The notes under the pieces are model-generated. The model worked only from the letters and a program-made list of their open reading frames with translations. It was not told the origin of the DNA and did not search any database. The position numbers and the translations under genes are program-made. Of a stretch of DNA of 64,000 nt, positions 25,121 through 37,669 are shown piece by piece (position 1 is the first letter of the stretch; each line of letters begins with the position of its first letter). The DNA is from Osmia lignaria lignaria (lineage: Eukaryota > Arthropoda > Insecta > Hymenoptera > Megachilidae): NCBI RefSeq assembly GCF_051020975.1, contig NW_027478167.1, forward strand, positions 8,122,001 through 8,186,000, read 5' to 3'.

Positions 25121-28100
25121 TTGCAGATTTATCTCAAGGGAAGGGGCCTGACGGACATATTTCGACATATTTCTTCTTCTTGTTGTTCTTCTTCTGCACA
25201 GCTAAGCTGGAAGTGGCATTTGCAGCTCGCAATAGTGCAGAGTTATCTCAAAGAAAGGGGCCACGGTGTTTCTGTATTTCTATTATGTTGGTGCGGCTTC
25301 GGAACTTTTAAATATCTTGATATATCTCGAGAACTACGAATCTGATCAAAAAATATCATAGAACATAAAAAGTAGGAAACTTAATTCTCTACAAAAAAGG
25401 TCTCTTAACATTTTGCCATAGCTCGCTTCGTTTCCGAGATATTTGCAGATTTATCTCAAGGGAAGGGGCCTGACGGACATATTTCGAGATATTTCTTCTT
25501 CTTGTTGTTCTTCTTCTGCACAGCTAAACTGGAAGTGGCATTTCCAGCTCGCAATAGTGCAGAGTTATCTCAAAGAAAGGGGCCACGGTGTTTCTGTATC
25601 TCTATTATGTTGGTGCGGCTTCGGAACTTTTAAATATCTCGATATATCTCGAAAACTACGCTTCTGATCAAAAAATATCATAGAACATAAATTGTAGGAA
25701 ACATAATTCTCTACAAAAAACGTCTCTTAACATTTTGCCATAGCTCGCTTCGTTTCCGGGATATTTGCAGATTCAGCTCAAAGGAACGGGCCTGACGGAC
25801 ATATTTCGAGATATTTCTTCTTCTTGTTGTTCTTCTTCTGCACAGCTAAGCTGGAAGTGGCATTTGCAGCTCGCAATAGTGCAGAGTTATCTCAAAGAAG
25901 GGGGCCACGGTGTTTCTGTATCTCTATTATGTTGGTGCGGCTTCGGAACTTTTAAATATCTTGATATATCTCGAGAACTACGCATCTGATCAAAAAATAT
26001 CATAGAACATAAAAAGTAGGAAACTTAATTCTCCATAGAAAAGGTCTCTTAAAATTTTGCCATAGCTCGCTTCGTTTCCGAGATATTTGCACATTTATCT
26101 CAAGGGAAGGGGCCTAACGGACATATTTCGAGATATTTCTTCTTCTTGTTGTTCTTCTTCTGCACAGCTAAGCTGGAAGTGGCATTTGCGGCTCGCACTA
26201 GTGCAGAGTTATCTCAAAGAAAGGGGCCACGGTGTTTCTGTATCTCTATTATGTTGGTGCGGCTTCGGAACTTTTGAGTATCTTGATATATCTCGAGAAC
26301 TACGCATCTGATCAAAAAATATCATAGAACATAAAAAGTAGGAAACTTAATTCTCTTCAAAATAGGTCGCTTAACATTTTGCCATAGCTCGCTTCGTTTC
26401 CGAGATATTTGCAGATTTATCTCAAGGGAAGGGGCCTGACGGACATATTTCGAGATATTTCTTCTTCTTGTTGTTCTTCTTCTGCACAGCTAAGCTGGAA
26501 GTGGCATTTGCGGCTCGCACTAGTGCAGAGTTATCTCAAAGAAAGGGGCCACGGTGTTTCCGTATCTCTATTATGTTGGTGCGGCTACGGAACTTTTAAA
26601 TATCTCGATATATCCCGAAAACTACGCTTCTGATCAAAAAATATCATAGAACATAAATTGTAGGAAACATAATTCTCTACAAAAAACGTCTCTTAACATT
26701 TTGCCATAGCTCGCTTCGTTTCCGAGATATTTGCAGATTCAGCTCAAAGGAACGGGCCTGACGGACATATTTCGAGATATTTCTTCTTCTTGTTGTTCTT
26801 CTTCTGCACAGCTAAACTGGAAGTGGCATTTCCAGCTCGCAATAGTGCAGAGTTATCTCAAAGAAAGGGGCCACGGTGTTTCTGTATCTCTACTATGTTG
26901 GTGCGGCTTCGGAACTTTTAAATATCTTGATATATCTCGAGAACTACGCATCTGATCAAAAAATATCATACAACATAAAAAGTAGGAATCTTAATTCTCT
27001 ACAAAAAAGGTCTCTGAATATTTTGCCATAGCTCGCTTCGTTTCCGAGATATTTGCAGATACATCTCAAGGGAAGGGGCCTGACGGACATATTTCGAGAT
27101 ACTTCTTCTTCTTGTTGTTCTTCTTCTGCACAGCTAAGCTGGAAGTGGCATTTGCAGCTCGCAATAGTGCAGAGTTATCTCAAAGAACGGGGCCACGGTG
27201 TTTCTGTATCTCTATTATGTTGGTGGGGCTTCGGAACTTTTAAATATCTTGATATATCTCGAGAACTACGCGTCTGATCAAAAAATATCATAGAACATAA
27301 AAAGTAGCAAACTTAATTCTCTACAAAAAAGGTCTTTTAACATTTTGCCATAGCTCGCTTCGTTTCCGAGATATTTGCAGATTTATCTCAAGGGAAGGGG
27401 CGTGACGGACATGCTTCGAGATATTTCTTCTTCTTGTTGTTCTCCTTCTGCACAGCTAAGCTGGAAGTGGCATTTGCGGCTCGCACTAGTGCAGAGTTAT
27501 CTCAAAGAAAGGGGCCACGGTGTTTCTGTATCTCTATTATGTTGGTGCGGCTTCGGAACTTTCAAATGTCTCGATATATCTCGAGAACTACGCATCTGAT
27601 CAAAAAATATCATAGAACATAAAAAGTAGGAAACTTAATTCTCTACAAAAAAGGTCTCTTAACATTTTGCCATAGCTCGCTTCGTTTCCGAGATATTTGC
27701 AGATTTATCTCAAGGGAAGGGGCCTGACGGACATATTTCGAGATATTTCTTCTTCTTGTTGTTCTTCTTCTGCGCAGCTAAGCTGGAAGTGGCATTTGCA
27801 GCTCGCAATAGTGCAGAGTTATCTCAAAGAAAGGGGCCACGGTGTTTCTGTATCTCTATTATGTTGGTGCGGCTTCGGAACTTTTAAATATCTCGATATA
27901 TCTCGAAAACTACGCGTCTGATCAAAAAATATCATAGAACATAAATTGTAGGAAACATAATTCTCTACAAAAAAGGTCTCTCAACATTTTGCCATAGCTC
28001 GCTTCGTTTCCGAGATATTTGCAGATACATCTCAAGGGAACGGGCCTGACGGACATATTTCGAGATATTTCTTCTTCTTGTTGTTCTTCTTCTGCACAGC

Positions 28101-28984
28101 TAAGCTGGAAGTGGCATTTGCGGCTCGCACTAGTGCAGAGTTATCTCAAAGGAAGGGGCCACGGTGTTTCTGTATCTCTATTATGTTGCTGCGGCTTCGG
28201 AACTTTTAAATATCTCCATATATCTCGAAAACTACGCTTCTGATCAAAAAATATCATAGAACATAAATTGTAGGAAACATAATTCTCTACAAAAAACGTC
28301 TCTTAACATTTTGCCATAGCTCGCTTCGTTTCCGAGATATTTGCAGATTCAGCTCAAAGGAACGGGCCTGACGGACATATTTCGACATATTTCTTCTTCT
28401 TGTTGTTCTTCTTCTGCACAGCTAAGCTGGAAGTGGCATTTGCGGCTCGCACTAGTGCAGAGTTATCTCAAAGAAAGGGGCCACGGTGTTTCTGTATCTC
28501 TATTATGTTGGTGCGGCTTCGGAACTTTTAAATATCTCGATATATCTCGAAAACTACGCTTCTGATCAAAAAATATCATAGAAGATAAATTGTAGGAAAC
28601 ATAATTCTCTACAAAAAAGGTCTCTTAACATTTTGCCATAGCTCGCTTCGTTTCCGAGATATTTGCAGATACATCTCAAGGGAAGGGGCCTGACGGACAT
28701 ATTTCGAGATATTTCTTCTTCTTGTTGTTCTTCTTCTGCACAGCTAAACTGGAAGTGGCGTTTCCAGCTCGCAATAGTGCAGAGTTATCTCAAAGAAAGG
28801 GGCCACAGTGTTTCTGTATCTCTATTATGTTGGTGCGGCTTCGAAACTTTTAAATATCTTGATATATCTCGAGAACTACGCATCTGATCAAAAAATATCA
28901 TAGAACATAAAAAGTAGGAAACTTAATTCTCTACAAAAAAGGTCTCTTAACATTTTGCCATAGCTCGCTTCGTTTCCGAGATAT
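25121..28984 (+). repeat. M79-M90: mixed monomers with several Q heads
   Basis: M79 has TTTCGACATA, GTATTTCTATT and CTACGAATCTG. M80 (K tail) precedes Q-head M81, which has AAAGAAGGGGGCC. M82 has GCACATTT and CCTAACGGAC. M83 precedes Q-head M84. M85, M88 and M90 have GCAGATACATCTC. M86 has GGCGTGACGGACATGCTTCG. M88 has ATGTTGCTGCGG and ATCTCCATATATC. M89 has a Q head with a K tail. K tails always precede Q heads here. Confidence 0.72.
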
Positions 28985-29947
28985 TTGCAGATCTATCTCA
29001 AGGGAAGGGGCCTGACGGACATGCTTCGAGATATTTCTTCTTCTTGTTGTTCTTCTTCTGCACAGCTAAGCTGGAAGTGGCATTTGCGGCTCGCACTAGT
29101 GCAGAGTTATCTCAAAGAAAGGGGCCACGGTGTTTCTGTATCTCTATTATGTTGGTGCGGCTTCGGAACTTTTAAATATCTCGATATATCTCGAGAACTA
29201 CGCATCTGATCAAAAAATATCATAGAACATAAATTGTAGGAAACATAATTCTCTACAAGAAACGTCTCTTAACATTTTGCCATAGCTCGCTTCGTTTCCG
29301 AGATATTTGCAGATTCAACTCAAAGGAACGGGCCTGACGGACATATTTCGAGATATTTCTTCTTCTTGTTGTTCTTCTTCTGCACAGCTAAACTGGAAGT
29401 GGCATTTCCAGCTCGCAATAGTGCAGAGTTATCTCAAAGAAAGGGGCCACGGTGTTTCTGTATCTCTATTATGTTGGTGCGGCTTCGGAACTTTTAAATA
29501 TCTTGATATATCTCGAGAACTACGCATCTGATCAAAAAATATCATAGAAGATAAAAAGTAGGAAACTTAATTCTCTACAAAAAAGGTCTCTTAATATTTT
29601 GGCATAGCTCGCTTCCTTTCCGAGATATTTGCAGATATATCTCAAGGGAAGGGGCCTGAAGGACATATTTCGAGATATTTCTTCTTGTTGTTCTTCTTCT
29701 GCACAGCTAAGCTGGAAGTGGCATTTGCGGCACGCACTAGTGCAGAGTTATCTCAAAGAAAGGGGCCACGGTGTTTCTGTATCTCTATTATGTTGGTGCG
29801 GCTTCGGAACTTTTAAATATCTCGATATATCTCGAAACCTACGCTTCTGATCAAAAAATATCATAGAAGATAAATTGTAGGAAACATAATTCTCTACAAA
29901 AAAGGTCTCTTAACATTTTGCCATAGCCCGCTTCGTTTCCGAGATAT
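28985..29947 (+). repeat. Trimer cassette with a 3-bp deletion, copy 1 (M91-M93)
   Basis: M91 has GACGGACATGCTTCGAG. M92 is a Q-head, F-middle unit. M93 is 319 bp because one TTC is missing from the pyrimidine tract at 29681, and its tail has ATAGAAGATAAATTG. The same three units, including the deletion and tail variant, recur at 33165-34127. Confidence 0.85.
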
Positions 29948-31554
29948 TTGCAGATACATCTCAAGGGAAGGGGCCTGACGGACATATTTCGAGATATTTC
30001 TTCTTCTTGTTGTTCTTCTTCTGCACAGCTAAGCTGGAAGTGGCATTTGCAGCTCGCAATAGTGCAGAGTTATCTCAAAGAAAGGGGCCACGGTGTTTCT
30101 GTATCTCTATTATGTTGGTGCGGCTTCGGAACTTTTAAATATCTTGATATATCTCGAGAACTACGCATCTGATCAAAAAACATGATAGAACATAAAAAGT
30201 AGGAAACTTAATTCTCTACAAAAAAGGTCTCTTAATATTTTGCCATAGCTCGCTTCGTTTCCGAGATATTTGCAGATTTATCTCAAGGGAAGGGGCCTGA
30301 CGGATATATTTCGAGATATTTCTTCTTGTTGTTCTTCTTCTGCACAGCTAAACTGGAAGTGGCATTTCCAGCTCGCAATAGTGCAGAGTTATCTCAAAGA
30401 AAGGGGCCACGGTGTTTCTGTATCTCTACTATGTTGGTGCGGCTTCGGAACTTTTAAATATCTTGATATATCTCGAGAACTACGCATCTGATCAAAAACT
30501 ATCATAGAACATAAAAAGTAGGAAACTTAATTCTCTACAAAAAAGGTCTCTTAACATTTTGCCATAGCTCGCTTCATTTCCGAGATATTTGCAGATTTAT
30601 CTCAAGGGAAGGGGCCTGACGTACATATTTCGAGATATTTCTTCTTCTTGTTGTTCTTCTTCTGCACAGCTAAGCTGGAAGTGGCATTTACAGCTCGCAA
30701 TAGTGCAGAGTTATCTCAAAGAAAGGGGCCACGGTGTTTCTGTATCTCTATTATGTCGGTGCGGCTTCGGAACTTTTAAATATCTTGATATATCTCGAGA
30801 ACTACGCATCTGATCAAAAAATATCATAGAACATAAAAAGTAGGAAACTTAATTCTCTACAAAAAAGGTCTCTTAACATTTTGCCATAGCTCGCTTCGTT
30901 TCCGAGATATTTGCAGATATATCTCAAGGGATGGGGCCTGACGGACATATTTCGAGATATTTCTTCTTCTTGTTGTTCTTCTTCTGCACAGCTAAGCTGG
31001 AAGTGGCATTTGCAGCTCGCAATAGTGCAGAGTTATCTCAAAGAAGGGGGCCACGGTGTTTCTGTATCTCTATTATGTTGGTGCGGCTTCGGAACTTTTA
31101 AATATCTTGATATATCTCGAGAACTACGCATCTGATCAAAAAATATCATAGAACATAAAAAGTAGGAAACTTAATTCTCTACAGAAAAGGTCTCTTAACA
31201 TTTTGCCATAGCTCGCTTCGTTTCCGAGATATTTGCAGATTTATCTCAAGGGAAGGGGCCTGACGGACATATTTCGAGATATTTCTTCTTCTTGTTGTTC
31301 TTCTTCTGCACAGCTAAGCTGGAAGTGGCATTTGCAGCTCGCAATAGTGCAGAGTTATCTCAAAGAAGGGGGCCACGGTGTTTCTGTATCTCTATTATGT
31401 TGGTGCGGCTTCGGAACTTTTAAATATCTTGATATATCTCGAGAACTACGCATCTGATCAAAAAATATCATGGAACATAAAAAGTAGAAAACTTAATTCT
31501 CTACAAAAAAGGTCTCTTAACATTTTGCCATAGCTCGCTTCGTTTCCGAGATAT
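29948..31554 (+). repeat. M94-M98: mixed units including the 319-bp M95
   Basis: M94 has GCAGATACATC and an altered CATGATAG. M95 (30270) has GACGGATATATT, an F middle, and lacks one TTC at 30321-30330. M96 is a GACGTACATA unit with ATGTCGGTGC. M97 has AAGGGATGGGG. M97 and M98 carry AAAGAAGGGGGCC. M98 ends with ATCATGGAAC and AGTAGAAAAC, a tail shared with M52 and M101. Confidence 0.75.
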
Positions 31555-33164
31555 TTGCAGATTTATCTCAAGGGAAGGGGCCTGACGGACATATTTCGAC
31601 ATATTTCTTCTTCTTGTTGTTCTTCTTCTGCACAGCTAAGCTGGAAGTGGCATTTGCAGCTCGCAATAGTGCAGAGTTATCTCAAAGAAAGGGGCCACGG
31701 TGTTTCTGTATTTCTATTATGTTGGTGCGGCTTCGGAACTTTTAAATATCTTGATATATCTCGAGAACTACGCATCTGATCAAAAAATATCATAGAACAT
31801 AAAAAGTAGGAAACTTAATTCTCTATAGAAAAGGTCTCTTAACATTTTGCCATAGCTCGCTTCGTTTCCGAGATATTTGCAGATTTATCTCAAGGGAAGG
31901 GGCCTGACGGACATATTTCGAGATATTTCTTCTTCTTGTTGTTCTTCTTCTGCACAGCTAAGCTGGAAGTGGCATTTGCAGCTCGCAATAGTGCAGAGTT
32001 ATCTCAAAGAAGGGGGCCACGGTGTTTCTGTATCTCTATTATGTTGGTGCGGCTTCGGAACTTTTAAATATCTTGATATATCTCGAGAACTACGCATCTG
32101 ATCAAAAAATATCATAGAACATAAAAAGTAGGAAACTTAATTCTCTATAGAAAAGGTCTCTTAACATTTTGCCATAGCTCGCTTCGTTTCCGAGATATTT
32201 GCACATTTATCTCAAGGGAAGGGGCCTGACGGACATATTTCGAGATATTTCTTCTTCTTGTTGTTCTTCTTCTGCACAGCTAAGCTGGAAGTGGCATTTG
32301 CGGCTCGCACTAGTGCAGAGTTATCTCAAAGAAAGGGGCCACGGTGTTTCTGTATCTCTATTATGTTGGTGCAGCTTCGGAACTTTTAAATATCTTGATA
32401 TATCTCGAGAACTACGCATCTGATCAAAAAATATCATGGAACATAAAAAGTAGAAAACTTAATTCTCTACAAAAAAGGTCTCTTAACATTTTGCCATAGC
32501 TCGCTTCGTTTCCGAGATATTTGCAGATTTATCTCAAGGGAAGGGGCCTGACGGACATATTTCGAGATATTTCTTCTTCTTGTTGTTCTTCTTCTGCACA
32601 GCTAAGCTGGAAAGGGCATTTGCAGCTCGTAATAGTGCAGAGTTATCTCAAAGAAAGGGGCCACGGTATTTCTGTATCTCTATTATGTTGGTGCGGCTTC
32701 GGAACTTTTAAATATCTTGATATATCTCGAGAACTACGCATCTGATCAAAAAATATCATAGAACATAAAAAGTAGGAAACTTAATTCTCTACAAAATAGG
32801 TCTCTTAACATTTTGCCATAGCTCGCTTCGTTTCCGAGATATTTGCAGATTTATCTCAAGGGAAGGGGCCTGACGGACATATTTCGAGATATTTCTTCTT
32901 CTTGTTGTTCTTCTTCTGCACAGGTAAGCTGGAAGTGGCATTTGCAGCTCGCAATAGTGCAGAGTTATCTCAAAGAAAGGGGCCACGGTGTTTCTGTATC
33001 TCTATTATGTTGGTGCGGCTTCGCAACTTTCAAATATCTTGATATATCTCGAGAACTACGCGTCTGATCAAAAAATATCATAGAACATAAAAAGTAGGAA
33101 ACTTAATTCTCTACAAAAAAGGTCTCTTAACATTTTGCCATAGCTCTCTTCGTTTCCGAGATAT
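31555..33164 (+). repeat. M99-M103: includes the long-range match to M52-M53
   Basis: M99 has TTTCGACATA and GTATTTCTATT. M100 has AAAGAAGGGGGCC. M101 has GCACATTT, GTGCAGCTTCGG and the ATCATGGAAC/AGTAGAAAAC tail. M102 has GGAAAGGGCATT and GCTCGTAATAG, as in M53. M103 has CACAGGTAAGC, GCTTCGCAACTTTC and an E-type tail with CGCGTCTG. Confidence 0.75.
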
Positions 33165-34127
33165 TTGCAGATTTATTTCAAGGGAAGGGGCCTGACGGAC
33201 ATGCTTCGAGATATTTCTTCTTCTTGCTGTTCTTCTTCTGCACAGCTAAGCTGGAAGTGGCATTTGCGGCTCGCACTAGTGCAGAGTTATCTCAAAGAAA
33301 GGGGCCACGGTGTTTCTGTATCTCTATTATGTTGGTGCGGCTTCGGAACTTTTAAATATCTCGATATATCTCGAAAACTACGCTTCTGATCAAAAAATAT
33401 CATAGAACATAAATTGTTGGAAACATAATTCTCTACAAAAAACGTCTCTTAACATTTTGCCACAGCTCGCTTCCTTTCCGAGATATTTGCAGATTCAGCT
33501 CAAAGGAACGGGCCTGACGGACATATTTCGTGATATTTCTTCTTCTTGTTGTTCTTCTTCTGCACAGCTAAACTGGAAGTGGCATTTCCAGCTCGCAATA
33601 GTGCAGAGTTATCTCAAAGAAAGGGGCCACGGTGTTTCTGTATCTCTATTATGTTGGTGCGGCTTCGGAACTTTTAAATATCTTGATATATCTCGAGAAC
33701 TACGCATCTGATCAAAAAATATCATAGAACATAAAAAGTAGCAAACTTAATTCTCTACAAAAAAGGTCTCTTAACATTTTGCCATAGCTCGCTTCCTTTC
33801 CGAGATATTTGCAGATTTATCTCAAGGGAAGGGGCCTGACGGACATATTTCGAGATATTTCTTCTTGTTGTTCTTCTTCTGCACAGCTAAGCTGGAAGTG
33901 GCATTTGCGGCTCGCACTAGTGCAGAGTTATCTCAAAGAAAGGGGCCACGGTGTTTCTGTATCTCTATTATGTTGGTGCGGCTTCGGAACTTTTAAATAT
34001 CTCGATATATCTCGAAAACTACGCTTCTGATCAAAAAATATCATAGAAGATAAATTGTAGGAAACATAATTCTCTACAAAAAAGGTCTCTAAACATTTTG
34101 CCATAGCTCGCTTCGTTTCCGAGATAT
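33165..34127 (+). repeat. Trimer cassette with a 3-bp deletion, copy 2 (M104-M106)
   Basis: M104 has ATTTATTTCAAGG and GACATGCTTCGAG. M105 is Q-head and F-middle with TTTCGTGATAT, preceded by TTGCCACAGC and CTTCCTTTCC. M106 lacks one TTC at 33861 and ends with ATAGAAGATAAATTG. Offset from copy 1 is 4,180 bp, exactly 13 units minus the two 3-bp deletions between them, so register was kept. Confidence 0.85.
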
Positions 34128-34449
34128 TTGCAGATTTATCTCAAGGGAAGGGGCCTGACGGACATATTTCGAGATATTTCTTCTTCTTGTTGTTCATCTT
34201 CTGCACAGCTAAGCTGGAGGTGGCATTTACAGCTCGCAATAGTGCAGAGTTATCTCAAAGAAAGGGGCCACGGTGTTTCTGTATCTCTATTATGTTGGTG
34301 CGGCTTCGGAACTTTTAAATATCTTGATATATCTCGAGAACTACGCATCTGATCAAAAAATATCATAGAAGATAAAAAGTAGGAAACTTAATTCTCTACA
34401 AAAAAGGGCTCTTAACATTTTGCCATAGCTCGCTTCGTTTCCGAGATAT
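34128..34449 (+). repeat. M107: single unit between two higher-order blocks
   Basis: Y head, L middle with GCTGGAGGTGGCATTTACAG, E tail with ATAGAAGATAAAAAG and AAAAAAGGGCTC. The first TTC-tract variant is GTTCATCTTC at 34192. Nothing else distinguishes it. Confidence 0.8.
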
Positions 34450-37400
34450 TTGCAGATTTATCTCAAGGGAAGGGGCCTGACGGACATATTTCGAGATATT
34501 AGTTCTTCTTGTTGTTCTTCTTCTGCACAGCTAAGCTGGAAGTGGCATCTGCGGCTCGCACTAGTGCACAGTTATCTCAAAGAAAGGGGCCACGGTGTTT
34601 CTGTATCTCTATTATGTTGGTGCGGCTTCGGAACTTTTAAATATCTCGATATATCTCGAAAACTACGCTTCTGATCAAAAAATATCATAGAACATAAATT
34701 ATAGGAAACATAATTCTCTACAAAAAACGTCTCTTAACATTTTGCCATAGCTCGCTTCGTTTCCGAGATATTTGCAGATTCAGCTCAAAGGAACTGGCCT
34801 GACGGACATATTTCGAGATATTTCTTCTTCTTGTTGTTCTCCCTCTGCACAGCTAAGCTGGAAGTGGGATTTGCAGCTCGCAATAGTGCAGAGTTATCTC
34901 AAAGAAAGGGGCCACGGTGTTTCTGTATCTCTATTATGTTGGTGCGGCTTCGGAACTTTTAAATATCTTGATAGATCTCGAGAACTACGCATCTGATCAA
35001 AAAATATCATAGAACATAAAAAGTAGGAAACTTAATTCTCTACAAAAAAGGTCTCTTAACATTTTGCCATCGCTCGCTTCGTTTCTGAGATATTTGCAGA
35101 TTTATCTCAAGGGAAGGGGCCTGACGGACATATTTCGAGATATTTCTTCTTCTTGTTGTTCTTCTTCTGCACAGCTAAGCTGGAAGTGGCATTTGCAGCT
35201 CGCAATAGTGCAGAGTTACCTCAAAGCAGGGGGCCACGGTGTTTCTGTTTCTCTATTCTGTTGGTGCGGCTTCGGAACTTTTAAATATCTTGATATATCT
35301 CGAGAACTACGCTTCTGATCAAAAAATATCATAGAACATAAAAAGTAGGAAACTTAATTCTCTACAAAAAAGGTCTCTTAACATTTTGCCATAGCTCGCT
35401 TCATTTCCGAGATATTTGCAGATTTATCTCAAGGGAAGGGGCCTAACGGACATATTTCGAGATATTTCTTCTTCTTGTTGTTCTTCTTCTGCACAGCGAA
35501 GCTGGAAGTGGCATTTGCAGCTCGCATTAGTACAGAGTTATCTCAAAGAAAGGGGCCACGGTGTTTCTGTATCTCTATTATATTGGTGCAGCTTCGGAAC
35601 TTTCAAATATCTTGATATATCTCGAGATCTACGCATCTGATCAAAAAATATCATAGAACATAAAAAGTAGGAAACTTAATTCTCTACAAGAAAGGTCTCT
35701 AAACATTTTGCCATAGCTCGCTTCGTTTCCGAGATATTTGCAGATTTATCTCAAGGGAAGGGGCCTGACGGACATATTTCGAGATATTTCTTCTTCTTGT
35801 TGTTCTTCTTCTGCACAGCTAAGCTGGAAGTGGCATTTGCGGCTCGCACTAGTGCAGAGTTATCTCAAAGAAAGGGGCCACGGTGTTTCTGTATCTCTAT
35901 TATGTTGGTGCGGCTTCGGAACTTTTAAATATCTCGATATATCTCGAAAACTACGCTTCTGATCAAAAAATATCATAGAACATAAATTATAGGAAACATA
36001 ATTCTCTACAAAAAACGTCTCTTAACATTTTGCCATAGCTCGCTTCGTTTCCGAGATATTTGCAGATTCAGCTCAAAGGAACTGGCCTGACGGACATATT
36101 TCGAGATATTTCTTCTTCTTGTTGTTCTCCCTCTGCACAGCTAAGCTGGAAGTGGGATTTGCAGCTCGCAATAGTGCAGAGTTATCTCAAAGAAAGGGGC
36201 CACGGTGTTTCTGTATCTCTATTATATTGGTGCGGCTTCGGAACTTTTAAATATCTTGATATATCTCGAGAACTACGCATCTGATCAAAAAATATCATAG
36301 AACATAAAAAGTAGGAAACTTCATTCTCTACAAAAAAGGTCTCTTAACATTTTGCCATCGCTCGCTTCGTTTCTGAGATATTTGCAGATTTATCTCAAGG
36401 GAAGGGGCCTGACGGACATATTTCGAGATATTTCTTCTTCTTGTTGTTCTTCTTCTGCACAGCTAAGCTGGAAGTGGCATTTGCAGCTCGCAATAGTGCA
36501 GAGTTATCTCAAAGAAGGGGGCCACGGTGTTTCTGTATCTCTATTCTGTTGGTGCGGCTTCGGAACTTTTAAATATCTTGATATATCTCGAGAACTACGC
36601 TTCTGATCAAAAAATATCATAGAACATAAAAAGTAGGAAACTTAATTCTCTACAAAAAAGGTCTCTTAACATTTTGCCATAGCTCGCTTCATTTCCGAGA
36701 TATTTGCAGATTTATCTCAAGGGAAGGGGCCTAACGGACATATTTCGAGATATTTCTTCTTCTTGTTGTTCTTCTTCTGCACAGCGAAGCTGGAAGTGGC
36801 ATTTGCAGCTCGCATTAGTACAGAGTTATCTCAAAGAAAGGGGCCACGGTGTTTCTGTATCTCTATTATATTGGTGCAGCTTCGGAACTTTCAAATATCT
36901 TGATATATCTCGAGATCTACGCATCTGATCAAAAAATATCATAGAACATAAAAAGTAGGAAACTTAATTCTCTACAAGAAAGGTCTCTAACCATTTTGCC
37001 ATAGCTCGCTTCGTTTCCGAGATATTTGCAGATTTATCTCAAGGGAAGGGGCCTGACGGACATATTTCGAGATATTTCTTCTTCTTGTTGTTCTTCTTCT
37101 GCACAGCTAAGCTGGAAGTGGCATTTGCGGCTCGCACTAGTGCAGAGTTATCTCAAAGAAAGGGGCCACGGTGTTTCTGTATCTCTATTATGTTGGTGCG
37201 GCTTCGGAACTTTTAAATATCTCGATATATCTCGAAAACTACGCTTCTGATCAAAAAATATCATAGAACATAAATTATAGGAAACATAATTCTCTACAAA
37301 AAACGTCTCTGAACATTTTGCCATAGCTCGCTTCGTTTCCGAGATATTTGCAGATTCAGCTCAAAGGAACTGGCCTGACGGACATATTTCGAGATATTTC

Positions 37401-37669
37401 TTCTTCTTGTTGTTCTCCCTCTGCACAGCTAAGCTGGAAGTGGGATTTGCAGCTCGCAATAGTGCAGAGTTATCTCAAAGAAAGGGGCCACGGTGTTTCT
37501 GTATCTCTATTATATTGGTGCGGCTTCGGAACTTTTAAATATCTTGATATATCTCGAGAACTACGCATCTGATCAAAAAATATCATAGAACATAAAAAGT
37601 AGGAAACTTAATTCTCTACAAGAAAGGTCTCTAAACATTTTGCCATAGCTCGCTTCGTTTCCGAGATAT
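34450..37669 (+). repeat. Tetramer higher-order repeat, 1,288 bp (M108-M117)
   Basis: Ten units form two and a half copies of a four-unit order: K-tail unit with AAATTATAGG (M108, M112, M116); Q-head unit with GTTCTCCCTCTG and GAAGTGGGATTTG (M109, M113, M117); a unit preceded by GCCATCGCTCG and CGTTTCTGAG with CTATTCTGTTGG (M110, M114); and a CCTAACGGAC/CAGCGAAG unit with GCATTAGTACAG and ATATTGGTGCAGC (M111, M115). Copies differ at few sites, such as ATAGATCTCG in M109, AAAGCAGGG in M110, and ATATTGG in M113 and M117. Confidence 0.9.
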
